64,000 bases of DNA from Cytidiella melzeri (taxonomy: Eukaryota > Basidiomycota > Agaricomycetes > Polyporales > Irpicaceae), in the NCBI GenBank assembly GCA_022592445.1, contig JABYQR010000214.1, forward strand, positions 1 to 64,000. Reading direction: 5' to 3'. The notes beneath the pieces are model-generated. The model was not told the DNA's origin, made no database searches, and worked only from the letters and a program-made list of their open reading frames with translations. The translations under genes and the position numbers were made by a program. How positions within the stretch are numbered: position 1 is the first letter of the stretch; each line of letters opens with the position of its first letter. Of the stretch, positions 38,243 through 49,174 are shown one piece after another.

Positions 38243-39864
38243 ATGTCCTCCAAATCTTACAAAATCTCGAGGCCGGACATCAATCACAAGCTACACAAGA
38301 AGGTCAAGCTGGCCGCTAGCCCTCCAAGACAGTCCATTAAAACTAAGACGGCTCAGTCAAAACCCATTTCGAACGCAATACCCGCCCAGCCAAAGTCAAG
38401 AGCGGCACCGTTATCCAAAAAGTTCCACAATTCTGCCCAAGTAGATCAGGACACGAAGGGGAAAGCCAAAGCCCTGAGCTTACATGAAGACGACGACAAC
38501 CCTCACTCCTATTTGCCTTCGTCATTCAAAATCATTGCCGGTTCGTACGAGAAATTGCTCTACGGACTTGAAGGCACCTTGAGCGTCGAAGATTCGACAC
38601 ACAAGGTCAACATCAAGCCCATCTTTATATTTCCTGCCCATATGTCTTATATTCGAGCTGTGGCGGCTTCCCCGAATGGCGGCAAATGGTTGGCGACGGG
38701 CAGCGGGGACGAGATCATTAAAGTATGGGATCTGCGCAGGAGACGGGAGATCGGAGGACTCATGCAACATGAGGGTAAATATCACGCAGCTTTTCACTGT
38801 GAAGACGTGACGGCTGAACAGCACGACTTCAAGGTTCCATAACCCATCTCAGCTTCCCCTCCCGTTCTCACCTACTCTCCGCGTCGGAAGATGGCACGCT
38901 ATGTCTATTTCACGCCCGAGACTGGGCGGTGCTACGCTCATTGAAAGGACACAAAGGACGCGTCAACTCTGTCGCCGTGCACCCATCCGGCAAAGTCGCG
39001 CTGAGTGTCGGAAAGGATAGGACGCTCCGAATGTGGGATCTAATGCGAGGCAAGGGTTCTGCGAGTACCAAGATCTACAAAGGTGCGTCGACTTATCTGA
39101 GGGTCCTTGTTTGATGTTTGACCGGTACATTGTAAGAGGGGGAACTAGTCCGATGGTCATTACAAGGGAATCTATTTATCGTCCAGGCCAACTCGACTCT
39201 GGACCTGTACTCAACCGTACGCTTCCTACGTCCTTCTTGTAACTCTTATCCTACTTAACGCACACTGCAGGAGATGACACTCCTGCACACCATTACCCAC
39301 CCCTCCCGAATCCACTCGATCCAATTCTCAAAACGCGTCAACGGCGAAGGCGAACTGCTCCTCGTCGCAGCCGAAGACAAAAAAGTCACCATCTACGACA
39401 TCCCCTCCGACCCAAAGGAGCGACCGCTTTCCGTCATCGCAGAATTAACCGGCCACGAAAACAGGGTCAAAGCAGTGGACACGCTGTCCATCGCTCTACC
39501 TCGTATATCATCCGAGAAGTCGACATCGACGACGCTGGCGACGACGATATCCTCAGACGGAAAGATTCGCGTGTTCGATCTCGCGGATGTACCAGCCGGG
39601 CTACCGTCTTCTCCCAACGACCCTCCGGTGCAGCTGAGTGCGGTTTCAGAGTATGACACGAAAGGGACGAGGTTGACGTGTATGGCGATGGCGGACGGTG
39701 AGGCGGCTGATGGGTTGATTGCGAGCGTGAATGGCAAGCGGAAGCGGGTTGAAGATGAGGAGGAGGTGGAGAGCGACGAGGAGGATGATCAGGAACAAGA
39801 GCAATCGGAGGAGGACGAGGTAGCAGAAGAAGAGGAAGAGGCAGAGAAGGAAGACGAAGAGTGA
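38243..39864 (+). CDS. mak11: Mak11/PAK1IP1-type WD40 protein, 60S ribosome assembly
   Basis: Exons 38243-38774, 38834-39082, 39137-39216 and 39271-39864 join to 484 aa. A basic N-terminal tail is followed by WD40 repeats: SYIRAVAASPNGGKWLATGSGDEIIKVWD, then SHLLSASEDGTL, then GRVNSVAVHP with LSVGKDRTLRMWD. The Mak11-specific run ELVRWS...YSTEMTLLHTI comes next. The C-terminus is a strongly acidic tail. In yeast and animals Mak11/PAK1IP1 acts in the nucleolus in early 60S subunit maturation. The protein is complete and no lesion is seen. It diverges from gatA and converges with the downstream MFS gene. Confidence 0.92.
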
Positions 39865-40375
39865 TGACAAATACCTCTGCAGCTCACGCACTGATCAAAC
39901 AGGGAGACCGTTTGTGTCATGTTTGCTGTCAAGACTCGGATATCAGTTTTATTCGGTCGGTCCCCGACAACAGCTATCGATACATCGTCTACATTGCGTC
40001 TCTAACCTGGCGTGGCGTGCAAGAAATCAAAGTCGAGGGGATGTGCTAGATATGTGTATTGGATGGATCTATAGTGAATGGTGATGCTCGTACGGGATGT
40101 TATTAGAGATTACGGTATGAGATATAATATGAGTACTGTAGTCAGATGAAATGGAAAGTGTCCCGGCATTCACGTCAGTCCGTGTGGGTGGGTTGAGCCC
40201 ATCGTTCGATGTCAGTATGTCGTTAAAGCAAGAGAGGTCTTCGAACTTCTGGGTCGCCTGTACCAAGAAGTAGTTCGGCCGGCCGTTTGTGTCGTACATT
40301 GAAGTCGGCTATCCACCAGTCGTACCCGCAAAACCGAAGGCGACTCTTCGGAGGGGAGGGAGAGCACGTTTCATC
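39865..40375. other. Convergent intergenic region between mak11 and the MFS gene
   Basis: No gene is seen in these 511 bases. They should hold the 3' UTRs of both convergent genes. The composition is mixed and no repeat is recognised. Confidence 0.5.
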
Positions 40376-42930
40376 TCAATTGTGCACGACCGTCTTCGCA
40401 AACTTGCTCCTCGCACGCAACGCCGGACCCTTGTAAAACAATATCTAAACAACGTCAAATTCACCGTCAGCTTTTCGAGTAACCCGAACAAAGCGATGAC
40501 CCAAAACCAAAAGAAAGACGAGTTTGAAAACGTACAAAAGGCACAGGCGCCATAGCCAACGCGAAAAACGCAAACATCGTGTTCGCCCAGTGGTACGTCA
40601 GCTTGGCGTACATCTGAGCCGTGAACAGCGGGAAGGCCATCCCGAACAGGTTTCGCGACAAGCTTTGGCCGGCGAGGGCGGAAGAGGCAAAGGGGCCGTA
40701 GCAGTCTGCGAGGTAGGTGAAGACAGCGAGGTAGATCGTGAACGAGGTGATTTCGGTTAGCTGTGATGGGGGTGGGAGGGAAAAGGGGAGTTTGGTTCGT
40801 GAGTGGTGGAGACAGAGTGTGTATTGAAGAGTGGCTTACGGTGATTGCGATGCAGAGGGTTATCCAGGGGACGTCTGGGAATGTGCACCAGGCGTACATG
40901 AACAAGCTACCGACGAGCCCGATTCCGGCGCCCATCGCGCAGTATAGACGTGCTTCTGGGCCTCTAGTAGCATGATGTTTTCTAATTATTCGGCACACCA
41001 AAATATGAGAAGACTAGTAGGCTTCGAGCGGGAAACGGGTACGTACCGATAGGCTGGTTCTTGCACGTAAAGGTGTATGAAAAGCCCGAACAGACTTCCG
41101 AGTCTACAATTGGGAACGTCAGGATTCTGGGAATCTGGAGATCATACTAATGGAAACGACGACGTACAGAAAGGTGACAAAGGTGGAACCGACTTGGCCG
41201 TTATTAAAGTTGTGCAGCGTGCGGAACACGGGTCCAATGGATCTACACGAGGTGAGCACCAGCTTGTTCGAAGCTGAAACATCATTGGTGACTTACTCGA
41301 TGAGCACGTAAAGAATACCCCATGCAAACCCTATCCAGATCTGCAAGGGTTCTTCTCAGCCATCAGATCACCAGCAATCCACAAATGGCGAGACGTACAC
41401 TGAAGCTCGCCACCACTGGCTCCGTGACCATCAAGTCTACAGCACCAACGTCAGTTTCAAACGACTAGTCTTCAAAAGGAGAACAATTGTGTACTCACAA
41501 ACTGGCCTGGTACACGCAATCCAGATCAAGGTTTTCAAACTCGCCCGATCGTCTTCCACGCGCGCCCGGTATCGATGATCTCCAGTCTCCTTCCTCAACG
41601 ACTTTGCTATCCGCGTCAACACAACTGCCGAACGCGTCTCCTTCATCAACACCGGTATCAAACACGCAAACACCATCGTCACGCTGAAAACGGTCCCCAC
41701 GTAAAGAACACGGTCAGCATGGAACCTAATCTGTCATGATGTTCTCCCACTGGAATGCAACGTACATGAACGATATCCACTGGATCCATCTCCACCCAAG
41801 TTTCATCTCTGTCCAGCCTGCAATGACAGGCCCAACACCTGTGATCCCAACGGCTGCAACCGAGAACACAGACATCGGGATACCGCGTCTGTACCAGCGA
41901 AAGAGTTTGATTCCATGATGAGCAACCCCCCAAATGCTTAGAAACACAGATCGACAGACGTACTCATGAGGAAGAAAAAGGTCCGCAATTGTCCCACCGA
42001 CCTATAAACAAACAGGCCGGGCGGTGGTTTGAGTCTGAGAGAACTGAGAGAAGAAAGAGGATCAGCTAGTTACCATCGTTGACCCTGTGGAGCCAGCGGC
42101 GCCGGAGATGAACCTCGCAATCTGGACCGTCTGTATGTTGGGGGCGCTGGGACCCAGGGGGTGAATAAGCAGTCAGCTGGACGGTACTGAATGGACTGGT
42201 GGCGCGAGAACAGAACATAAAGCTTACAGAGCGATCATGAGGTGCATTAGCCCAAAGATGAAGCCAGAGACGACGTAGAGGGGTTGTCGGCCGAACTCCT
42301 CGCTGAAGGAGGCGGTAACGAGGGGCGCCAAGGCAAACCCTAGGGTGTACATGGACAAACCGATTGTTGCTTGGAACTCGGTGCAGTTCAGGTCTACTGT
42401 CATTGAGGGGAAGCCGAGGTTGTATGTTGACGCGTTCGCAGCTGGGGAAGAGCATTGGTAAGCCTCACACAAGCACAACCAGAGCGTAAACCACATACCA
42501 GAGAGGCCCGTGAAGAAGATAGCACACATTGTGATGGTCCATTTGCGCTTGGTGGAAAAGCACATAGGGTTTCTTGGGTCGTCCTGTTCGAAGTCGATCT
42601 ATTTTTTTCAGTCGCGTGTGAGCAGAGGGTGCAGTCGAAAGCAATCACGAGGAGCACACATACATATATTGGAGCATTCTCCTTTGTTGCCTCAGGTATT
42701 GAGGACCCTCGCTCCAAGTCGTCGTCGCGCGGTGGTTTCTCCGCTGTATGATGAAAACAGCCGGAGAGGTGGTGAGCATACGAGCTATCTAGCTCTGCAG
42801 CAGTTGCCCTCGAATTTTCTTCTTCCACACGGGGGTCTGCAGGATCGCTTGGGGACAGACCCTCCTCTTTCAGGTGGTATTGGTGCAGGGTGGATTCCTC
42901 GTTGAGGGTAGCCTCCTCTGAGTTGGACAT
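40376..42930 (-). CDS. MFS transporter, DHA1 / polyamine-type
   Basis: Fourteen exons join in frame to 549 aa, starting at the ATG at 42930 and ending with exon 40444-40376. Exon edges include 42930-42664, 42598-42499, 42441-42228, 42146-42074 and 42001-41964. The product has a hydrophilic N-tail, FTGLSGAANASTYNLGFPSM in TM1, the loop motif FSEEFGRQPLYV, GAAGSTGSTMVGGTIADL, and LADCYGPFASSALAGQSLSRN near the end. These are hallmarks of the fungal drug:H+ antiporter group that includes polyamine and bicyclomycin-type exporters. It is expected in the plasma membrane as a proton-driven exporter; the substrate cannot be read from sequence. The short last exon supplies a basic tail (LRARSKFAKTVVHN). 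Confidence 0.88.
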
Positions 42931-43261
42931 GGCGACGAGGACGCGTTATGGCAAAGCAGCAGTGGGAAATATCTCTGCTGCTCGCATTGAGCTTTGAGTA
43001 GTTGAGCATGACGGCCGAAGGGCCGATGCTGGCCGGAACGCGCTCGCCGGGAGCCAATGAAAGCTCCTGGCCGTGTGCCGCCACTATTCCGTGTCAAAGC
43101 TGTATTTTAGCAGTTTATCTTCCTTACATATACCGTGGGTATACACGGGAGAAGCATTGATCGCATCAATAATAGAGACTATGTAATCATGTCTCCCATT
43201 TAGGCAAGCGCAGGCCTTCTGAACCTAACAAAGACAAACATAAGCAGCCAATATTCCCATT
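42931..43261. promoter_or_regulatory. Upstream region of the DHA1 MFS gene
   Basis: No gene is seen in these 331 bases. They lie between the start of the DHA1-type transporter and the 3' end of the methyltransferase gene, and probably contain the transporter promoter. No specific binding site is claimed. Confidence 0.45.
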
Positions 43262-44166
43262 TTACTGCAGACTCCGCCACCTCAACACCATCCACACGAC
43301 CCATCGTCTCCGTTCCTTCTCGTCTTCGCGTACATGAGGTTCGACAGCCCACGCCCTCGTCGCATTCCCTCCCACTTCCCTCTCCTCAATTTCCTCAAAC
43401 TCTAGCTCATACTTGGGCACAGCGCGCATGAAGGCCTGCAGGGTGTACCGTCCCGTGTGAAGGCCTGCAACGAGGTAAATCCGCGAGTGCACTGATTTCC
43501 GTAATGTCTTGCGCAGTGTGTCCAGAAATAGCGAGTGCAGCTGCGAGTTCCAAAGCGTGTCCGCGGCGATAACGACATCAAACGTGAGGTCCTCGACCCG
43601 CGTCGAACTCTGCGCTGCAACATCTCGGAAAGTCAAAGGACCGCTTCCCCACGCGTACGGCACCGCCCGACACCGCTGCTCAACCCCATTCCGCACGATG
43701 TTCTCCGCAAGAGCTCTCATCAGCTCTTCATCTGGGTAGTCGCTGACGGTCACGTCGATATCTTTGTACACTTTGGCAATCAGGATGCCCGGTAAACCTG
43801 CCCCTGCTCCGAGCTCTAACAGGCGAACGCGTGTTGGTGTGGCTGCTTCGGCATGTCTGGCGAGGTGCAAGTCTGGTAGGTGGTCTGCGACGTATATGCC
43901 CATATGGAGGAGGCGTGCAGCGACCAGTTCTCTGCCTGAGTGGAGGGTGTTGTGAGGGTTATGGTGTATGATTGCAGAGGTGAAGGCGGGGTAAACGGGA
44001 GGATGTCTGGCGGTGGTTCGTAACGAAAGACGGCTCCGGCGGAAGAGTGAGTGATTGGCGTGTAGTCGTAGAGGGTCTGTAATGAGTCTGAGAGTACGTC
44101 CTCTGGGCTTGCGTTGTCGTTGGCGGACATTTCACAGCTTGTGGACTCTAAAGAGAACGGTGACAT
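43262..44166 (-). pseudogene. METTL21/Nnt1-type SAM-dependent methyltransferase, apparently frameshifted
   Basis: The upstream frame reads the family N-terminus (LYDYTPITHSSAGAVFRYEPP...TPSTQAENWSLHASSIW). At about 43898 the homology moves one frame, to IYVADHLPDL followed by the class I SAM-binding motif RLLELGAGAGLPGILIAKVY. It ends ...VVWMVLRWRSLQ. The DVVIAADTLWNSQLH segment corresponds to the substrate-side motif of protein lysine methyltransferases of this group. Together the two parts span about 300 codons, the normal size. I found no GT-AG intron that fixes the frame. One missing base after the Trp codon would explain it, so this is either a recent pseudogene or a sequence error. Confidence 0.65.
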
Positions 44167-44849
44167 GTGAGCCTTCTGACAACTTGGAGGTGCATTCCTT
44201 GATCAGATACGGTAGTATTTGTGCTCCCTCCTTGACCACCATCCACCCTCAGTACATCGCTTGTTGAGCACTTTATCGTCACCTGGCTGAGGGCGCAGTC
44301 ACTCGAAATTTGAAGCCAAGGTATTCGTGTCGTCGATGGTCTCATCGTACTTACTTACCGTCTGACGATTCACCACAGCAGCGATAGCAGTGCGATAACA
44401 TATGTCAGTGAAGAAGATCGGGCGCGGGTCAATTTAGCTATGACGTTGACTAGCATCAATACATGTGTGTGTACTCCTATGTACTACGCGACACTGACCA
44501 AAATCCAGCATCACTGAAACTCGACTTTGAGGATACTTCAACCACTGCAGGGCGATAAATGCATCATTGGCCGGACCGACGACCATATGTCGCTCAAACT
44601 ACGCCAGCGCCAACAATCGAACAAGTGACCACACCTTGTCCTTTTTCGAATATCTGATGCAGCCACATTATGTTACAGCTTCCCGACAATCAGTAATCGG
44701 GGCTGGAGTGGGAACTTGCTATAAGGTCCTCAGGTCACGGCTCTTCCACTACGGGCAACCACATCCCTTCCTCGCTCTTCACCCTCTCCGTCTTCCTTTC
44801 ACCAATTCAGTCCCTCGTCCCGACGGCGTCAGCGTCCCCCAGCAATACA
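44167..44849. promoter_or_regulatory. Divergent intergenic region
   Basis: No coding region is supported in these 683 bases between the divergent methyltransferase and allantoate-permease-type genes. A pyrimidine-rich run (CACCCTCTCCGTCTTCC) just before 44850 fits a fungal transcription start region. Confidence 0.5.
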
Positions 44850-47163
44850 ATGGCAACTGAAGCACGAAGGTCCTCGACGTCATCCAGGTCGGGATCTCTA
44901 GAAAAAGGCCGTGTCGAGCAGGTCGATACCGCGACTGACGCAGACGAGAAGCGCCTCCGTTCGCAGCTGTACAATCCTAACGTCGACACCAGCAGCGTCG
45001 ACGAGAAGAAGCTGATGCGGAAGCTCGATTGGTGGCTCATTCCGTGGTTATCTTTCTTGTACCTGCTCAGTTTCCTCGATCGGACGAGTATAGGGAACGC
45101 AAAGGTATGTTTGCCTGTTATTTTGTGCCGACGTCCTGTCTTGCTGACTGGCGATGAACCAAACAGCTGTATGGCTTGGAAAAGGACCTCGGTATCAGCG
45201 ATACGCAGTACAACATTGCGTTGACGATATTCTTCTTTTCATACGCAATATTCGAAGTTCCCTCCAATGTCTTCTTGAAGCGTCTGCGCCCGTCGGTATG
45301 GCTGTCATTACTAATGCTCTTGTGGGGAGTCATGATGGTACATACGTTTTCTTCCTCATCACCTCTCGCAGTCAGCACTAACTGTTGAACAGACGGTCCA
45401 AGGCTTGGTACATAATTACGGTGGCTTGCTCGGTAAGTCTCTTCCGTCGCAGTGGCGTCCCAATAATAGCTGACGTGCCGACTCCAGGAATGCGCTGGAT
45501 GCTCGGCCTCTTCGAAGCAGGGCTCTTCCCTGGAGTGAACTATTACCTTTCCTGGTGAGCACAACTCACACCTCCTTAGTGAGGCTGACAGAGACGGGTG
45601 CATTAGCTGGTACAAACGCTCAGAGTTCGGCATCCGGGCAGCAGTTTTCTTCTCCGCCGCGACGGTACGTCACACCTTTCGCCGTGTCTCAAATCATGCG
45701 CTAATTATCACACAGGTCAGTGGTGCGTACGTAGTATACGATGAAGGATGTACCTCAAGTTGATACCATTATCGCATAGGTGCTTTCGGAGGCCTTCTCG
45801 CAGTACGTACTCTCTCGTCAGCCAGCCGTTTCGAGCAAAACAGACTCACATGACCCGCTCGCGTTAGGCTGCCATCTCAAACATGGGCGGCGTGGGTGGG
45901 AAGCCAGCATGGGCATGGATTTTTATCCTCGAGGGACTCGTCACCGTCCTCGCAGGCGCCGCGTCCTTCTTCGTCATCCAAGACTTCCCGGACACTGCAA
46001 AATTCCTAAACGAGGAGGAACGTACGTTTGTCATTCGTAGGCTACAGGAGGACGACCAGTTCAGTGCGGCGGGTGAGAAACTTAATATGAGGTATATCTG
46101 GCAGAGCATTTTGGACTGGAAGACATGGAACGGCAGTGAGTGGGGAACACGCTGTCTTGCAGTAGCCCGTGTTTGACTTGTGAGTCTCGTGCAGTGCTGC
46201 TGTATATGGGCAGCGACATGCCTCTGTACGCCTTCTCTCTGTTCCTTCCCAGCATCATCAACGAAGTGAGTATGTATTATTTACCCTCAATGACGATTGA
46301 CTAACGAGAGCTATGACAGCTTGGTGAGCTAACTGAGATTGTAATCCGAACACGCATCACTGATCCCACAAGCGGTGTCGCAGGCTTTACTGCTACCCCG
46401 GCTAACCTTCTCACGGTCCCCGTCTACACACTCGCATGTATCGTAACATGCGCAGTAGGATTTTACGCCGATCGCCACGGCCAACGTGGAATCATCAACA
46501 TGTAAGTCCAACCCCCAAGAACAAATCCCCATCCTCCATCTCATCGCAGGGGTGGTGTTCTCACACTTCCATTTGATTGTAATCCTGGTAGCGTCTGCTC
46601 GTGCGTCGGCGCGGCAGGATACATCATCCTCATCGCTTCTAGGAACGCAGCGCTATCGTACGTAGGCGTGTACCTAGCAGCATGCGGTATCTATCCCAAC
46701 ATCCCAAACACGATCGCGTGGATGTCGAACAACGTGGAGGGGAGCTACAAGCGGAGTGTCACGCTGGCTATGTTTATCAGTTTTGGGAACATCAACGGAG
46801 CTGTTAGCTCGAACGTCGTGAGTGGTGTCACGCTCTCGGGAGGGATTCACGATAGTGGGAAATGTTCTAACTCGGTGGCTTCCCCCTTCCTGTTGGTAGT
46901 ATCGTGGACGAGACAAACCGTGGTACAGACTCGGGCACGGGATCGTGCTCATGTACATCGGCATCGCGATCGTCTCGGCTGTCGTTTACCGATGGCTGTT
47001 GAAGAGGGAGAACGACCGGCGCGACCGTGGAGAACGCGACGAAGTGATTGTAGGCGTGAACGACGGGAGAGAAGATTTGTTGAAGAACGGCCGATTCGCT
47101 ACTGTGGAAGAGGCAAAGCGCGAAAAGGGCGATGGATGGAGTGGTTATCGTTACACGCTTTGA
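44850..47163 (+). CDS. MFS anion:cation symporter, allantoate/nicotinate permease type
   Basis: Thirteen exons join in frame to 523 aa. They include two microexons, 45716-45722 (7 nt) and 46320-46323 (4 nt), and a 23 nt exon (45780-45802). Without the microexons the frame is lost; with them the text reads SAATVSGAFGGLLAAAIS and IINELGFTATPANLLTV, both typical. Other landmarks are KLDWWLIPWLSFLYLLSFLDR at TM1, LYGLEKDLGISDTQYN, and EAGLFPGVNYYLSCWYKR, the ACS-family signature. The family (Dal5/Tna1-like) imports organic anions such as allantoate or nicotinate with protons at the plasma membrane. The substrate here is unknown. The C-terminal tail is charged, and no lesion is seen. Confidence 0.9.
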
Positions 47164-47483
47164 TTGTTTTGATTTTCAAACGGAAGATGACCTCGTTGCA
47201 TTCTAGTGTAAAGTCAAGCGGTACTTGTTGTATTATTAACATCAGTTTATTCTGGTTCTGCGGTATTAGAGCTACAGACAGACGCAACAGCCGACATGCT
47301 TCGGGAGCGCTAAATTCTCCATCTGCGGCCTGGAACTTTGGGATTTGGACAGGCTCCTACCCATCTGTCCTGTCGAGCGTAGGAGGACTTGTCTCGAGGG
47401 AGTTATAATACATATTGGGCATCATATTTCATGTACAGACATGCATCAAAACTTTCAATCTTACAGCGCTTTCGGAATGTACT
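47164..47483. other. 3' flank of the MFS gene
   Basis: No gene is seen. The stretch presumably contains the 3' UTR, and repeat sequence begins at about 47484. Confidence 0.5.
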
Positions 47484-47923
47484 GTTCTATTGTTCTCCTT
47501 CTATTATTAGGGATTCCCCCAGTTCCTACTGTCCTATTGTTTTATGTCTATTGTTTTCTGGCTATTGTTAGGGACTCCCCAGGGATTCCCCCAGTTTCTA
47601 TTGTTCTACGTACCCTGGTCCCTGATATTTACCCTGATCCATTATTGTTGTATTGTTACTCCAGCCTCATAATTACTCCAGTCCCTAGTGTGGAAACTTG
47701 CGCGCAGACCATTCAGACACGGTATATAGTAGACCTTACTCTTCCTAGCTCTGAATCTTGACCTCTCTGTCATTTGCACTGCTAGTATCTGGCCTCAGTG
47801 CCTGCTTGCCTGCTCATCATCAACTCTGACCTTGTTGTCATTGTTGGAGATCCCTCTCCCCCTTCCATATCTACTTTTCTCCCATGTTAGGGTTATCAGT
47901 ATAGCAGCAGTTGCTCTGCAACA
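47484..47923 (+). repeat. 5'-truncated LTR, family 2
   Basis: The sequence matches the more complete copy at 63124-63765 from its TATTGTTCTATTGTTC block to the end (CTCTGCAACA versus CTCCGCGACA). It is pyrimidine-rich with repeated TCCCCCAG and TTACTCCAG motifs and a TATATAG near 47724. The first 170 bases or so of the LTR are missing. It joins abruptly to a gypsy protease fragment, so it is part of a rearranged junction rather than a clean insertion. Confidence 0.75.
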
Positions 47924-48101
47924 CTGAGTGAGTGATTTGACCATCCTTATTGGGAGTACCGTTGATGTTGATGACGTTAAATGGTGATGCCAGTTGATTT
48001 GTGACCAGATTGTTACTTTCAACCACTGACTTACTGATGAACGTGGTTGTGACTCCTGAATCTACCAGAGCTTTGACCTGCACGTTCTTTCCATATACCC
48101 A
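47924..48101 (-). pseudogene. Gypsy protease fragment
   Basis: This 178 bp piece is nearly identical to 52573-52748 inside the complete gypsy element. It encodes the region around the protease active-site DSG motif, here with one residue differing from the larger copy. It is bordered by LTR family 2 on one side and by an LTR family 1 fragment on the other. It cannot be expressed on its own. Confidence 0.85.
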
Positions 48102-48102
48102 A

Positions 48103-48246
48103 TGTCACAGATTGTCAATGTTTCTACAAGACTTGCCTTACCAGGCAATGGTATTATTGGGATTATTTAGGTGCTTATCTGGCGCTTATTTCTGTGCATA
48201 TCAATTGATGCGCCCTCTGTCTCTGATGCGCTGATGCGCTCCTGTC
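48103..48246 (+). repeat. Truncated LTR, family 1, inverted relative to its neighbour
   Basis: It starts TGTCACAGATT like the solo LTR at 11745 and runs 144 bp before breaking off at 48246. The complete gypsy element begins at the next base in the opposite orientation, so the 5' ends of two family 1 LTRs flank this point as a partial inverted pair. Confidence 0.85.
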
Positions 48247-48937
48247 TGTAACAGTAATGCTACACTCACCAGATAAGTTGGTTAACTTGATGGGGATGTG
48301 GTGAGATAGAGAGTAAGAGTGGTGGTGAGCAAAGTACTGGTGGGTACTGAGTAGTCCTGGTTCAACAGAGTGGATAAGACTGAGGAGATATGCCCTCAGG
48401 AGTGCCTCTATATATACATGAAGGGGAGGACCCCAGGTACTACCCTTAGACCCCTAATACCTACATGAGTAAGCGAAGTAATCTACCTTACTAAGCATGC
48501 CCTATGCCCTAGTGGTGCCACTTCAATAATCAACCAATAGCAATTGTCCCCATGACCTGACCCCATGACCCAGCTCCAAGGCTAGACTTGTTCTAGCTTG
48601 TTCTAAGACAAGGCTAGATTTTTCCAGAAGGTTCTATGAACTATGACATCATCTAATGGAATGTTCTATACTATGACATCATAGTTCCAGCAAGTTCCAC
48701 AAGGTTCCAGAGAGTTCTATCATGTGATACACAGATAAGGAAAGGAGCGCATCAATTGATAGGCACTGAGAATAAGCGCCGGAATAGGCGCCTGATAAGC
48801 GCCAGATAAGCGCGGGATAAGCGCCTAAATAGACGCCGGATAAGCGCTGGATAAGCGCTTGACAAGCGCTTAAATATTCCCAATAATACCGTTGCCTGGT
48901 AAGGCAAGTCTTGTAGAAACATTGAAAATCTGTGACA
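48247..48937 (-). repeat. 3' LTR of the gypsy element
   Basis: The LTR is 691 bp, with ends TGT and ACA. It matches the solo LTR 11745-12429 and the partner LTR 56614-57359. Indels relative to the partner are one fewer copy of a 32 bp unit containing TTCTAGCTTGTTCTAAGACAAG (near 48597) and a shorter GCGCATCAG run (near 48745). Confidence 0.95.
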
Positions 48938-49174
48938 TTACCCCCCCTTCTTGCTTTGAACTCCGTGCAAAGAGTTTTGAACGAACACCTTGGTCATTGA
49001 GTCCACTTTTTCACCATTGTCAAGAGGGTGCCTAAGCAATTCCGAGTGACTCTAGCGGCTTCTACCGACGCCCCTGACGGGGTTCACACCTCATTGGCTG
49101 ATGGTAGTCTAGTCTGTACCCTCCTCGGTTGCGTCATTGGATCGTGGATGATCCTTGGTGTGTTGTTTGTAACT

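Noticed and set aside
46668..47408. A 246-codon plus-strand frame at the end of the permease gene
   Set aside because: It leaves the conserved transporter frame at the last intron and reads a shadow frame from there; the spliced model with exon 46900-47163 is much better supported.
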